From: JBBQVS01 sp963792705
GTDB lineage: Bacteria; Chloroflexota; Ktedonobacteria; Ktedonobacterales; Ktedonobacteraceae
Reading direction: 5' to 3'
Assembly (NCBI GenBank): GCA_963792705.1
Contig: CAWBXD010000015.1
Location: 1 to 64,000 of the forward strand
Length of the DNA: 64,000 nucleotides
Shown here: one piece after another, positions 36,175 to 46,008 of the stretch
How positions within the stretch are numbered: position 1 is the first letter of the stretch
Layout: every line of letters begins with the position of its first letter
Notes under the pieces: generated by a model
Told to the model about the DNA's origin: nothing
Databases searched by the model: none
What the model saw: the letters and a program-made list of their open reading frames with translations, nothing else
Position numbers and translations under genes: made by a program

Positions 36175-38760
36175 TTAGTCCATCAACACGCACTTTTTCT
36201 GTGCGGCGAGATGCAGGATGCGTGGTAGCAGCATGGATGAGGGTAGGGTATGTATGTGCTCTCGATGGGCAATGATCACCAGCTTATGCCGAGCGCGCGT
36301 GACGGCCACGTTCAGCAAACGCATCGCCTCTGACCCCCACATGCCGCGCAAGAAGGGCGCAACGGCAAGGCCAGGAGCTTCCGTGGTGTCGAAAATGACG
36401 CCATCGAACTCCAAGCCCTGGAAGGCATGGATCGTGCCAATCCGCACCAACGCTTCCAGGTCGGTTCCCTCGACCAGTGCTTTGATCGTTTCGCGTTGGG
36501 CCGCATAGGGGGTCACCATGTCCAGGCATTCTGGTTGATGCGGAAGCGGCATGTCGGCCAACATCGTGCGTGCCAATGACACCGCGAGTTCTGCATGAGC
36601 CGTATTGTACCGTGACTTGCCGCTTTTTGGGTGTTCGGCTCTTGCGAGAGGCAGACAACTCGTATCGTAGAGGACCACTGCATGGTCCGGCTCTGGCCCA
36701 ATGCGTCTCGTGAAGGCCGAGGGGTTACGATCTTTGAGCTTGCCTTTATAGACCGGATCACGAACAAGATCACAGATGTCCGGATGCATACGCCCCTGGT
36801 TGGGTAGGAGTACGCTATGGTGAACGTTCTGCTCGGCTTCTTCCAGGGTGTAGCCGCCGTGGAAAAACACGTCTTTGGCAAGCCACGTTTGAATAGGATC
36901 GTCCTCATAGCGAGTCTCAATCTTGGGATCGCGTATCTTGCACACGGGCGCAAGCTGGAGCGGATCGCCGACGAGGATGAGATGCTGCTGCGCGCGACGG
37001 GCTGCGATGTAGACTGCTGGTGGCGGTGCCATTGACGCCTCGTCGAGAATGACGATATCCCATTCTTGCTCTAGGAGGTGCGGTTTGAGGTAAAGGCCTG
37101 TCAATGTGGTCGCTACGATGTGTGCTTCCTGGATGATCGTCCGGACAGCCTCCCCTTTGGCATCCTTCATCTGTTCATCCAGGAGAGCCAGGGTCTCTGT
37201 CAGCGCGGCGATATTCCTCTCTTTCTGTGCAATTGCCTGTTCCAGTTCAGCAATGCGTGGATTGCCTTGCGTAAGTGCTGCCTCATACGTTGCGAGGTCG
37301 TCGAGGAGTGCTGCTTTCTCTTCTCTGTAGTCGTCCAGATACGTCTTTTGTTCCTGCATCAAGGCTTCGATAGAGGGTGCAAGCGTCTGACGCACCTGTT
37401 GCGCGTCGTCGAGGAGCCTTTGAGCTGTGGCCTGACGTTCTCGTTTGGGGACCAAGCGTGCGTATTGTTTGGTAAGGGCCTTCGCTCTCTCCTGTTGCTC
37501 GATGAGCATATCTGCTTGCCATTCATCATTGATCAGTTGAACAAAGAAACGGGTGAATGCATGACGACGTTGTAGCTTCTTCAAACGCGTTTGCATTGCT
37601 TCAGCAGAATCGACCAACTGTTGATATGCTTGCTCCAACGGAGCCAACTCCTCTCCTTCTGCATCCACCATGGCTTGTTGCGTCTGGATCGTCTGCTGTG
37701 CTTGGCGGTCCTGCGCAAGAAGCGGGGTGAGTGTGTCGGTAATAGCGGTGATGCGTTCCTGTTCTTCGGCTTCCATCTCCACCCAATCGTCCTGGGCTTC
37801 TTCCCGTTCGCGTAGGAGTGTGGCTTCCTGGTGCTGCTACGTGTGGCGTTGCTCCTCCTGGTCGTGTTCGTCTCGCGTCTGTTGCTCCTGGAGCATGGCT
37901 CGCCGTCGCTCGATACGCGTGATCTCGTCCTGTTGCGCCTGCACCTGCGCTATGGCGATCTGCTCCAGGGTAATGTTGGCGTAATCTGGCCCGTTCAGTT
38001 CTGCCAGGCGTGGCGTTCCCACGCGCACGAACAGGTGCTCCTCGATGAGATGCTCCAAGCCCTGGGCCAGGAAGAATTTCTTCAGGCGCATCACCGCATT
38101 ATCAATTGCAATATTGGTGTGGGAAGCGATAAGCACACGGTGCTTGTACAGGATGGCATGCAGTAGGGCAATGGCGGCCAACACATCCGTTTTGCCTGTT
38201 CCTGGCGGTCCTAAGATCAGGAGGAGTTCACTCGCGAGTGCGCGTCGCAAGGCGGTACGTTGTGCCACATCGGGTACAAAACTCTGCTGAATGGTGTCAA
38301 TGAGTTCGTCTGATGCTTCGATATCAGTGCAGTCCTCGACGCCAAAGAGTTTGTGGGCCAGATTTGCGGGTGCGCTACCACAAGAGAGGCCCTCTTGCAT
38401 CTTTCTGAGGAGGTAGGCACGCTCAACAACCAGTGATGCCGAGGCAAGAGTACGTTTGGGCAAGCGTTGCGTGACGACGAACACGACCTCATCATCGGTT
38501 GCGTCAACGAGTTCAACGGGCATATCACTCGTTTCACTCTGCAGGCGGAGATCGGTGCCATCAGGGATATCCAATGGGAAGTCAAGGGTGTAGGTATAGC
38601 GGTAGTGCCCCGGCTGCTCCAGGTCGAGTTGCCCGTCGGTGAGAGGATATTTTTTCGTGCCACGCGAGAGTTCAATCGCGCGTTCGAGCATGGCCTCCAT
38701 CGCGGACTGTGGATCCGGACGCGGCACAAAGGGTGTTGGTACTTTCTTGGTGGAAGGCAT
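36175..38760 (-). pseudogene. Superfamily-1 helicase (DNA2/NAM7-like) split by one amber codon
   Basis: The frame from ATG 38760 runs 307 codons to a TAG at 37837-37839 and then continues in the same frame, with no other stop, to 36175; intact it would be about 861 residues. Part one carries Walker A (GPPGTGKTD, near residue 185) and SHTNIAIDN (motif Ia). Part two has a coiled coil, Walker B (VILDEASMAP), GDPLQLAPV, then GTIHAFQGLEFD and VAVTRARHKL (motifs V and VI). These are the motifs of DNA2/NAM7/UPF1-type helicases. The TAG falls in the coiled coil between QRHT and QHQEA, and probably arose from CAG. A restart at ATG 37782 would give a protein without Walker A. Confidence 0.88.
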
Positions 38761-39002
38761 AGCATTCCTGCACTTTCTTTTTCTCTAAAGGGACAGCGTA
38801 CACCATCCAGAACGCTCGTTTTCTTTGTTGGAAGGTTGTAGAATGTTCTGGATGAAGCACGATGGAGAGAGGAAAATCATGAAGACACGAGATGTTCGTG
38901 AGTGAGAGAGGAAGGGCATAGATGTTCCAGGAAGATCGTGGGTGGTCCAGGCATACCTCGCTCTCCCATGAAGGTTCAGTATTTTCTTCACTCTTCTTCG
39001 AC

Positions 39003-39467
39003 TCACCGGATATAGTGCCGTAGCACCACATCAATGCGATTATGGCCCAGAGCCTCAGACACTTTCTGTGCAGCATCACGATCATAGTCGGAACGTTTGA
39101 GCCGACCATCAGCCGGCGGTAAGGTACGTCCAGGCGCATACGAGAGGTAGAGAGCCTGGGCAAAGAGGCGACGGTACGAGTGAACATCCAGATGCCCCGG
39201 AATATGCACAAACACGCGCTCCCCTGGCTCACGTTCGGCAACGACTGCACGTATGTCGTCTTCTCGTCCTGGCAGCACTGGAACCTCACGCGGACGGCCT
39301 CCCTTGCCATTATCCACATGCACGTACAGTTTTCCGTCCATGCCTGTGTACACGTCGTGGCAGGTGAGGGTACGCACCTCACTCCTGCGCAGGCCAGTCC
39401 CTTCCAGAAATTTGAGCATGGGTTGCCAGTTCTTGGGTTGGAAGTAGCGATCAAGCTGCGACACCAT
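39003..39467 (-). pseudogene. Tyrosine recombinase, catalytic domain only
   Basis: About 154 residues from ATG 39467 hold the catalytic core: TGLRRSEVRTL (first arginine), GKGGRPREVPVL (beta-hairpin lysine), HSYRRLFAQAL (H-xx-R), LGHNRIDVVLRHYIR (second histidine and nucleophile tyrosine) at the very end. The N-terminal core-binding domain of about 100 residues is absent; upstream codons in the frame (to 39683) do not resemble it. All catalytic residues seem present, but without the arm/core-binding domain it is probably inactive. A decayed IS256 element lies immediately upstream. Confidence 0.72.
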
Positions 39468-39703
39468 TCCGTATTCTGTGTAAAGATGGATGGACGGTAA
39501 ACAAGTAAGAGAGAGGGAAGCGAGACCCTTCCTCAACACAATGTGGCAGAACAGAAACATGCAGTGGAGATATTCAAACGCCGTGAGAAAAAAGCGTTTT
39601 GAGAGGCGTTCGTTACACAGGAGCATCAGCAACAAACATCTCCTCTTGACCCACCCATTCCGGCTGGTTGCTTCGAAGCTCAATCCCCATCATGGTTCAG
39701 CTT
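39468..39703. other. Short non-coding gap beside IS256 remnant
   Basis: This gap probably contains the end of the IS256-type element, but I could not identify a convincing inverted repeat pair between this stretch and 40886-40960. Confidence 0.3.
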
Positions 39704-40885
39704 TTAGCCGATGGGAATTCTTGGCAAATGAATATCCTGCATGACTGCCCACACAATCGTGAGACAGGATGTTTCTGTTGTAAAGGTATCAATCTGATCT
39801 GTCCTCTGTCGCACATTGCTCAAAAAACTTTCAATCGCATTGGTGGTGCGAATGTAGCGATGCATCACTGGCGGAAAATCATAGTAGGTTAAAAGATGCT
39901 CCTCATCTTCGCAAAGACTGCGGATGGCTTCGGGATAGCGCTTCTGATATTTGGCTTTGAATGCGGCCAAATTGAGGAGCACATCTTCTTTCTTCTCTTG
40001 TTTGAAGATGCCTGAGAGTTCAGTGCTTACCTCTTTACGCTCACGATGAGCAATGGCATTCATGACATTGCGTTGTTTATGCACCACACAACGTTGCCGA
40101 GGGGTTGCCGCAAGGAGCGCTGCCACGGCTGAAAGAATTCCCTCATGCCCATCGGTGACGATCAGGTCTATCTGTGTTGCACCACGCTGGCGCACATCTT
40201 GCAAAAGACACCTCCAGCCGTCTTTGCTTTCTTCGGCACAGGCACGCAACGCTAAAACTTCTTTGTTGCCTTCCAGATCAACACCCAGTGCTGTTAAAAG
40301 AACGGTCGAATCGGTTTGGTCTCCGTGGCGTGCTGTGAAGTACACCCCGTCCAGATACACGATGCGCCAGTGTTCTTGCAGAGGACGTTCACGCCAGGTT
40401 TCCGCATTGTTGCGTTAACGTCTGATTGAGACGACTCACGGTGCTGGCGCTCGGGGCAACTCCCATCAGCGTTTGGGCCACGTCTCCTACTTTTTGAGTG
40501 CTCACCCCAGCAACAAACATCTCTGTGAGTCCTTCGGCGACCTGGGCTTCGTAGCGGTTGTAGCGGTCAAAGACCTGGGTATGGAAGTTCCCTCTCGATC
40601 TCTGGGGACTTCGAGATCTTTAATCGGACCTGACGACGTTGCTAAATCACGCGTGTAGGTTCCATTGCGGTATCCCTTGCGTTCAGGAGTATACTCTCCC
40701 CATGCGGCTCCCAGGCACTGCTCAAGCTCCTCGCGCATCACTTCTTCAATGACCGATCGCATCGCACTGACTGCCAGGCTCCGCAGATGGTGGCGAAATT
40801 CCTGCGCATCTGGCATCGTGTGGTCCGATGACTCCACCTTTGTCACTTCAGAGGTCGATGTGGTACGTTTTTTTGGTACAGGCAT
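39704..40885 (-). pseudogene. IS256 (Mutator-type) transposase with at least two frameshifts
   Basis: The start (ATG 40885, GGAGG upstream) reads to RDREG, including GAAWGEYTPERKGYRNGTY. A one-base shift near 40604 leads into NFHTQVFDRYNRYEAQVAEG and SASTVSRLNQTLTQQC, and a second shift near 40410 into ETWRERPLQEHWRIVYLDGV with the first catalytic Asp. The rest runs to 39704 with IVTDGHEGI and RTTNAIESFLSNVRQRTDQI (catalytic Glu). The DDE residues are all encoded, so damage seems recent. IS256 elements transpose by copy-and-paste and give 8-9-bp duplications. It neighbours a truncated tyrosine recombinase. Confidence 0.88.
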
Positions 40886-41371
40886 ACTTTCCTCCTTGTT
40901 TGGATAGAAGAATGTGACAGATACATTCTATGCCTGTAGTATCTCCTAAAATCACCCTTTTAAGAAAGCTCTACCGGTACACAACTCTCGGCATGGTGTC
41001 TGGTAAACAGAGCTTTCAAGTTGTGAGTGCTTGCCGAGATGATATCTATGGATGGAGGAATCGATGCTGTCCTTTTGCTGCACGTATCGTTGGAGCGTAC
41101 GTCGTGTCTGCGAGCAAGTGGCCCATGACACAGTTTTGGTCGGTTCATGGGTGATGAAAAAGGCGCTTATAGGAGGTCCTTCATTGCTTTCCAAAGGAGG
41201 GCAGACAATGATTGTGAGCAGAGGTGACCAAGCCGTGATCTCTTGCCTTTGCCGATCTACGGGGAAACAAAAAGCCTCATTTTCTTGTATTGTAGAGTTT
41301 GAGAAGATACGTTGCACTGAATTTCAAGAAGGCAGTTTGAGGGATCGAAACAGTCTTTTTAAGGCTAATGT

Positions 41372-41470
41372 AATGGAAAGGTGCATAGTCCAATGGAAAG
41401 TTGCACAGAGAGTAAATGGAAAGTTTCGCTCAGAGCAATGGAAAGTTGATCATTACACATTACAACAATT
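41372..41470 (-). repeat. Four spaced AATGGAAAGTT repeats, possible transposon end
   Basis: AATGGAAAG begins at 41372, 41392, 41415 and 41437, all in the same orientation and 20-23 bases apart; three copies extend to AATGGAAAGTT. On the leftward strand the array begins just inside TGTAATGTGTAATG (near 41451-41470), so it looks like a transposon end of the Tn7/Mu type, where several transposase sites of about 22 bp follow a 5'-TGT terminus. No matching second end was found by eye. The remainder of 40886-41544 has no recognisable gene. Confidence 0.45.
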
Positions 41471-41544
41471 ATAGCAATATTGCTTGCGAGGAAATATGTT
41501 ATACTTGAGTAGCCAGTACCTTGATTTCGACGAGGAGGCCCTCA

Positions 41545-41868
41545 GTGGATCAAAAGAAGCCGCATGCTCGGTATGACGAATTTGCTGATCAGTTTACTTC
41601 TGTAATGCATACACATTGGTCTGATATCCTCCAAATTGTGAACCGTCAATCGCCTCGTGTTGCAACTCTTCTACGTGCTGCAACTCCTAAAGGCCTCAGA
41701 CGTACAAATGGCACATGGCATGTACAGGTTATAGTAAAACGCCTTGTACTCTATGAGAAATTACATCAACCTCGCGATAATGAAATTGTGGCACAGGCAA
41801 TACGTTCATGGGCACAATCAGCAGCTCAGCTCAAGCTCCCACGCTTGATCGTTGATTTTGAGTTGTAA
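41545..41868 (+). CDS. Small hypothetical protein upstream of M48 peptidase
   Basis: The product has 107 residues if it starts at GTG 41545, which has GAGGAGG six bases upstream; TTG 41521 is also in frame. It contains helical segments (YDEFADQFTSVMHTHWSDIL) and a short beta pair (GTWHVQVIVKRLVLYEKL). No domain is recognised. It is 93 bases before the M48 peptidase start and reads in the same direction, so the two may be co-transcribed. Both genes look more A+T-rich than their neighbours, which suggests a separate origin. Confidence 0.6.
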   Translation: MDQKKPHARYDEFADQFTSVMHTHWSDILQIVNRQSPRVATLLRAATPKGLRRTNGTWHVQVIVKRLVLYEKLHQPRDNEIVAQAIRSWAQSAAQLKLPRLIVDFEL

Positions 41869-41961
41869 TTGCCAAACCCTAATACGACGCTAATCTTCTC
41901 GAAGCTATCAAATGCACAACGTAGCGTATGTTCACTTCGAGAAGATATAAAGGAGCCTTGT

Positions 41962-42963
41962 ATGTCTACCGCACAACCAAAGGCACGGAGACAGTTTCCG
42001 GGTCTTGATCCTGTTATTCTCCAACACCCCTATGATCGCGTGGCCTTGAACGCTCTTCAAAGAGTGCCAGGTCTTGACATTGTTATTCGCAAATTTATTG
42101 AATTTTTCCCAGAGCGTGTTGCATATATACAAAATGTGGCCCAAACTGTTCGTGTTACCTCAACACAATGCCCACAACTTTATACACAATTGCAAGAGGC
42201 ATGTGCTATCCTGGATGTACATGAGCCTGAGTTATATGTTGCACAATATCCCGTCCCCAATGCATATACGAGTGGGCACGATCACCCCTATATTGTCATA
42301 ACCACTGGTCTATTGGATTTGATGGATGAGAACGAAGTCCTTGCTGTTATTGCCCACGAACTTGGTCATATCAAATCAGGCCATGTACTTTACAAGACAA
42401 TGGCACGCGGCATTGGCTTCGTCCTTACTCTTCTTGGAGATATGACGCTTGGATTGGGAAGATTAATTGGACGCACACTAGAGGCGGCATTGCTAGAGTG
42501 GGACCGCAAATCAGAATTTACGGCAGACCGTTCCTCGTTAGTTGTGGTACAAGACGCTCAGGTGATGCTTTCATTAATGATGAAATTCGCAGGTGGAACA
42601 CTTTTTCAGAAACAGCAGATGGATGCAAACGAATTTTTGAAGCAAGCTACCCTTTACGAAGATGTAGACGCGAATATGCTTGATAGGCTTTATAAAGGGC
42701 TACTAGTAACGGCTGTAAACCATCCACTTACCATTGTTCGTGCGAAGGAAATTATGAATTGGTCAGAGAGCAAAGAATATAAAGATTTGCTCGACGGACG
42801 TTATCCCCATAAAGCAAGCCCTAATAATGGTGCAGACACAAATAATAAAGCAAAAGGTAGTGCTTCCATTAGAGTTGAACCGCAGTTTATTCTGTGTCCA
42901 CATTGTGGACATGAGCAGATGAATCACCGCTTTTGTAGTCTATGTGGTGGAGCAATCGAATGA
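41962..42963 (+). CDS. M48-family (HtpX-like) zinc metallopeptidase with C-terminal zinc ribbon
   Basis: The product has 333 residues; AAGGAG lies six bases before ATG 41962. The M48 zinc site is HELGH (about 131-135) with the third ligand in SEFTADRSSL (about 182-185). A hydrophobic stretch (GIGFVLTLLGDMTLGLGRLI) follows HELGH, as in HtpX-like enzymes. The C-terminus has two CxxC pairs (CPHCGH, CSLCGG), a zinc ribbon that is not part of the usual peptidase domain. No N-terminal membrane helices of the HtpX kind are seen. Such proteins may act in quality control or in signalling; the ribbon suggests a partner or nucleic acid contact. Role here is unknown. Confidence 0.85.
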   Translation: MSTAQPKARRQFPGLDPVILQHPYDRVALNALQRVPGLDIVIRKFIEFFPERVAYIQNVAQTVRVTSTQCPQLYTQLQEACAILDVHEPELYVAQYPVPNAYTSGHDHPYIVITTGLLDLMDENEVLAVIAHELGHIKSGHVLYKTMARGIGFVLTLLGDMTLGLGRLIGRTLEAALLEWDRKSEFTADRSSLVVVQDAQVMLSLMMKFAGGTLFQKQQMDANEFLKQATLYEDVDANMLDRLYKGLLVTAVNHPLTIVRAKEIMNWSESKEYKDLLDGRYPHKASPNNGADTNNKAKGSASIRVEPQFILCPHCGHEQMNHRFCSLCGGAIE

Positions 42964-43039
42964 GTGTAATTGTAATTTGAGACTTTGCATTGCAGGAGCA
43001 GGACTCACCTCGTAAAGGTGCCCAGAATGCAGTGTTTCC

Positions 43040-43717
43040 TTACTCATTGTTTTGCCTCCTGCTGCTTTGCACAACAAGTACTTCAAGCGTGCGTGGCCCG
43101 TGAACACCTTCCACCCGACTCAACTCGATGTCCGAGGTTGCCGAGGGACCAGAAATAAAGGTGAGTGGTTGCCGCCCAGCACGCACGCTCTCTTCTACCT
43201 GTGCGATAGCTTCTGGCACAAGCCCCACAATTTGTTCCTCCCAAATTACACACAGCGCGTAATCGGGGAGCAGCGTCAGCACACGTCGTCCTTGCAACTT
43301 ACCACCGTCAAGGATAATCGTCCCAGTTTGAGCAATGCCTACTGCACATCCGGTTAGCACTCCATCGCTCGTATCAAGTTGGTCATACGTCAATACTGGT
43401 TCAGTATCGCGCAGGACCTCAATCTCTTCGGGCACCCATGAGCTAGGCAGATCAGCAGGCACAACGAGACGACGAATACCACGAATGGCACATGCAGAGG
43501 CGATTGCTGCTGGCAATTCCCCCTCCCCAACACGATGCACAACCGCTTTATATTCCGTCACACGCTCCACAAAACGCTCGACGCGCGCTTCGTGCGACTC
43601 CGCTGTATCGTTGTGCCGATAGTCTCTTTGTATAGTCTGCTCTGTAGCGTTTTCCTCTTGTGGCACATCACGAAGGGCATGCTGTATGCGCCCCAGAATG
43701 GCCTCTCGTGCGGTCAT
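43040..43717 (-). CDS. lutC: L-lactate utilisation protein LutC (LUD domain)
   Basis: The product has 225 residues from ATG 43717, with AAGGAAG upstream; the start is one base after the LutB stop, so the genes are coupled. The LUD domain is recognised by GVLTGCAVGIAQTGTIILDG near residue 125 and the C-terminal HGPRTLEVLVV. LutC forms, with LutA and LutB, the cytoplasmic complex that oxidises L-lactate to pyruvate in many bacteria lacking NAD-independent lactate dehydrogenase of the LldD type. It is the last gene of the leftward rhamnose operon, where L-lactate would be an end product. Assignment is firm by domain and neighbours. Confidence 0.92.
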   Translation of the reverse strand: MTAREAILGRIQHALRDVPQEENATEQTIQRDYRHNDTAESHEARVERFVERVTEYKAVVHRVGEGELPAAIASACAIRGIRRLVVPADLPSSWVPEEIEVLRDTEPVLTYDQLDTSDGVLTGCAVGIAQTGTIILDGGKLQGRRVLTLLPDYALCVIWEEQIVGLVPEAIAQVEESVRAGRQPLTFISGPSATSDIELSRVEGVHGPRTLEVLVVQSSRRQNNE

Positions 43718-43718
43718 C

Positions 43719-45188
43719 TTATTCTTCCTTATGCTCATCATGTGCTCCTTGCTTGTCCTGTCGCTCTTGCCACCATGCACGAAAACTCTGTTGTGGAACA
43801 GGTTGTACATCGCGCAATGCAGTCCAGCCAGCCAGCGGTCCCGGCAGATGTTCAATCACCCCGTGATGTACAAACGGGAGTTGTCCCATCTGAGCCAATT
43901 TTTGCGCTCGTTCATACCGACTCCTGTTGCCAAAGGCATACGCCATGAACTTCATCGCTATCCCCTCTGGGTCCATGCGCCCAAGTATTGTACGTTTCTT
44001 GTGCTGCACGACCTGCCCACGCAAATGGATGAGCACCTCAGGAATATTGATCTTGACCGGGCACACTTCATAACATGCCCCACACAGCGTCGAGGCATAG
44101 GGCAAGGAAGGTGCTTGTTCTACCCCAAGCAACTGTGGAGTCAGGATAGCTCCAATCGGACCAGGATAGACGGAAGAGTAAGCATGACCTCCTGTTCGCG
44201 AGTACACCGGACAAATATTGAGACAGGCACTACAGCGAATACAGTTGAGTGTCTGTCGTCCAACAGTATCGGTAAGCACCTTCGTGCGACCATTATCTAG
44301 CAACACCAGGTGAAATTCTTGCGGTCCGTCTCCTTGTGTCACGCCTGTCCACAACGAGGTATACGGGTTCATACGCTCACCTGTAGACGAACGCGGTAAC
44401 AACTGTAAAAACACTTCCAGGTCTCGCCACGCAGGAAGAACTTTTTCAATCCCCATAACCGTTATTAGAACGGGAGGAAGCGTCAAACACATACGCCCAT
44501 TGCCCTCTGATTCCACCACACAGATGGTTCCTGTCTCCGCTACCGCAAAATTCGCTCCACTTATCGCAACAGGCGCACGTAAAAAGATACGACGGAGATG
44601 TTTCCGTGCCGCCTCTGCCAATGCGGAAGGTGCGTCAGAAATATCCTCATTGCCTTCCAACGTGTGCTGAAATAGTGTCCGTATCTCGGAACGATTTTTA
44701 TGAATTGCGGGTACCAGAATATGTGAAGAATGTTCGCCAGCTAGTTGAATAATAAGTTCCGCTAAATCCGTCTCGACCGCTGTAATCTTTGCCTCAGTGA
44801 GAGCTTCATTCAACCCTATCTCGTCGGTCGTCAGCGATTTCACCTTGATGACTTCCTGTGCATGGTGCTCTACTGCAATCTGGGTAATAATGCTGTTTGC
44901 TTCCTGTGCATCCCTTGCCCAATGAATATGACCCCCTGCTCGCTCTACAGATGCCTCAAGCTGGACCAGATAGGTATCCAGGTGACGTAAGGTATGTTCT
45001 TTGATGGCGCGCCCAGCCTCACGTAGTGCTTCCCAATCGGCCATCTCTTCGACAACTACTGCCCGCTTTTCCCGAATGGTCTGTGTTGCCTTGTTCAGGT
45101 TCCGACGCAACTGTGTATCAGCCAGCGCGATCTTCGCCGTTGTCTGAAAAAGCGGAAGCGGCTTCCGTTTTTGTGTCTCGGTACTCAT
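43719..45188 (-). CDS. lutB: L-lactate utilisation iron-sulfur protein LutB
   Basis: The product has 489 residues from ATG 45188 (AAAGG upstream). The first 300 residues hold a LUD-type domain (APVAISGANFAVAETGTICV). Two 4Fe-4S motifs follow: CIRCSACLNICPVY near 320 and LCGACYEVCPVKINIPEVL near 370. This is the length and order of LutB/YkgF proteins. It should pass electrons from lactate oxidation, with LutA and LutC, to the respiratory chain. The gene lies between lutA (28 bases upstream) and lutC (one base downstream). Confidence 0.95.
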   Translation of the reverse strand: MSTETQKRKPLPLFQTTAKIALADTQLRRNLNKATQTIREKRAVVVEEMADWEALREAGRAIKEHTLRHLDTYLVQLEASVERAGGHIHWARDAQEANSIITQIAVEHHAQEVIKVKSLTTDEIGLNEALTEAKITAVETDLAELIIQLAGEHSSHILVPAIHKNRSEIRTLFQHTLEGNEDISDAPSALAEAARKHLRRIFLRAPVAISGANFAVAETGTICVVESEGNGRMCLTLPPVLITVMGIEKVLPAWRDLEVFLQLLPRSSTGERMNPYTSLWTGVTQGDGPQEFHLVLLDNGRTKVLTDTVGRQTLNCIRCSACLNICPVYSRTGGHAYSSVYPGPIGAILTPQLLGVEQAPSLPYASTLCGACYEVCPVKINIPEVLIHLRGQVVQHKKRTILGRMDPEGIAMKFMAYAFGNRSRYERAQKLAQMGQLPFVHHGVIEHLPGPLAGWTALRDVQPVPQQSFRAWWQERQDKQGAHDEHKEE

Positions 45189-45216
45189 CGCTGAACCTTT
45201 CTTAATACAATGTGCT

Positions 45217-45969
45217 TTATCGTACTGTTTGCAAGGCACGCGATTTTGTTGAGGCTAAGATTTCGGCAATATGCACAGTACGCACACCTGCTCGTTGCCT
45301 GGAGAGAGCACCACTGATATGCATCAAGCAAGACGTATCGGCTGATGCACACACCTCGGCTCGCGTCTCTAAGACACAACGTAGTTTGTCGCTGAGCATG
45401 GCAAGCGAGGTATCTACATTCTTCACTGCAAAGGTTCCTCCAAAGCCACAACATTCGCTTGCAGAAGGTAACTCTATCAGCTCAATGCCACGCACAGCTC
45501 GCAGAAGACGCAGCGGAGCATCCCCGACATGCAAGACCCGGAGTGAATGACAGGTGGGGTGATAGGTGACGCGGTGTGGATAATACGCTCCCACATCTTC
45601 TTGCTTGAGCTGATACAGAAGAAATTCGGTTAACTCAAACACGCGTGGCACCAGTGCGCGTACCCGTGCGAGCAGCGTAGCATCAAGTGAAACCTCGGCT
45701 GCTCGCACATACTGGTCCCGTACCATCCCCACACAGGAGGCAGAAGGTGCAACCACCACCTCAGCATCCTCAAACACATCCACAAAGTGTCGCACCAGTG
45801 GTAGTGCCTCGTCCTGATACCCTGTGTTGTAATGCATCTGTCCACAACAGGTCTGATCTAGCTGAAACTCGACGGTATGGCCTAATCGTTCCAACAGTTC
45901 GACCGTTGCTCTCCCAACAGAAGGAAACAACGTGTCATTAAAACAGGTAATGAACAGTGAAATACGCAT
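45217..45969 (-). CDS. lutA: L-lactate utilisation protein LutA (CCG-domain protein)
   Basis: The product has 250 residues from ATG 45969, with GGAGAGG upstream. It has the two cysteine-rich CCG domains: CFNDTLFPSVG, then DQTCCGQMHYNTGY; and YHPTCHSLRVLHVGD, then ASECCGFGGTFAVKN. These bind a non-cubane iron-sulfur cluster in heterodisulfide-reductase-type subunits. LutA is the first of the three lactate-oxidation genes and follows the rhamnulokinase gene by 39 bases, so lactate oxidation is part of the same transcript as rhamnose breakdown. Confidence 0.95.
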   Translation of the reverse strand: MRISLFITCFNDTLFPSVGRATVELLERLGHTVEFQLDQTCCGQMHYNTGYQDEALPLVRHFVDVFEDAEVVVAPSASCVGMVRDQYVRAAEVSLDATLLARVRALVPRVFELTEFLLYQLKQEDVGAYYPHRVTYHPTCHSLRVLHVGDAPLRLLRAVRGIELIELPSASECCGFGGTFAVKNVDTSLAMLSDKLRCVLETRAEVCASADTSCLMHISGALSRQRAGVRTVHIAEILASTKSRALQTVR

Positions 45970-46008
45970 AACCCACCTCTCCGTTACTTGCAGCATGTCG
46001 TTGTGTAC

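Noticed and set aside
7050..37839. Reassignment of TAG to an amino acid
   Set aside because: TAG clearly ends several intact genes (12720-13340, 31634-34387, 35408-35992, 54971-56287, 58181-60139), so it works as a stop in this genome; nonsense mutation is simpler.
38672..39454. 260-codon leftward open frame
   Set aside because: It runs in another frame over the tyrosine recombinase domain and into the helicase start; its translation has no recognisable pattern while the recombinase frame shows all catalytic residues.
41372..41447. Repeats as a short CRISPR array
   Set aside because: The repeated word is only 9-11 bases with 10-13-base gaps, far below CRISPR repeat and spacer sizes, and no cas genes are present.
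41052..41474. 140-codon rightward open frame before the 41545 gene
   Set aside because: It lacks a start site and covers the spaced repeats, which would make its C-terminus an artefact of the array.
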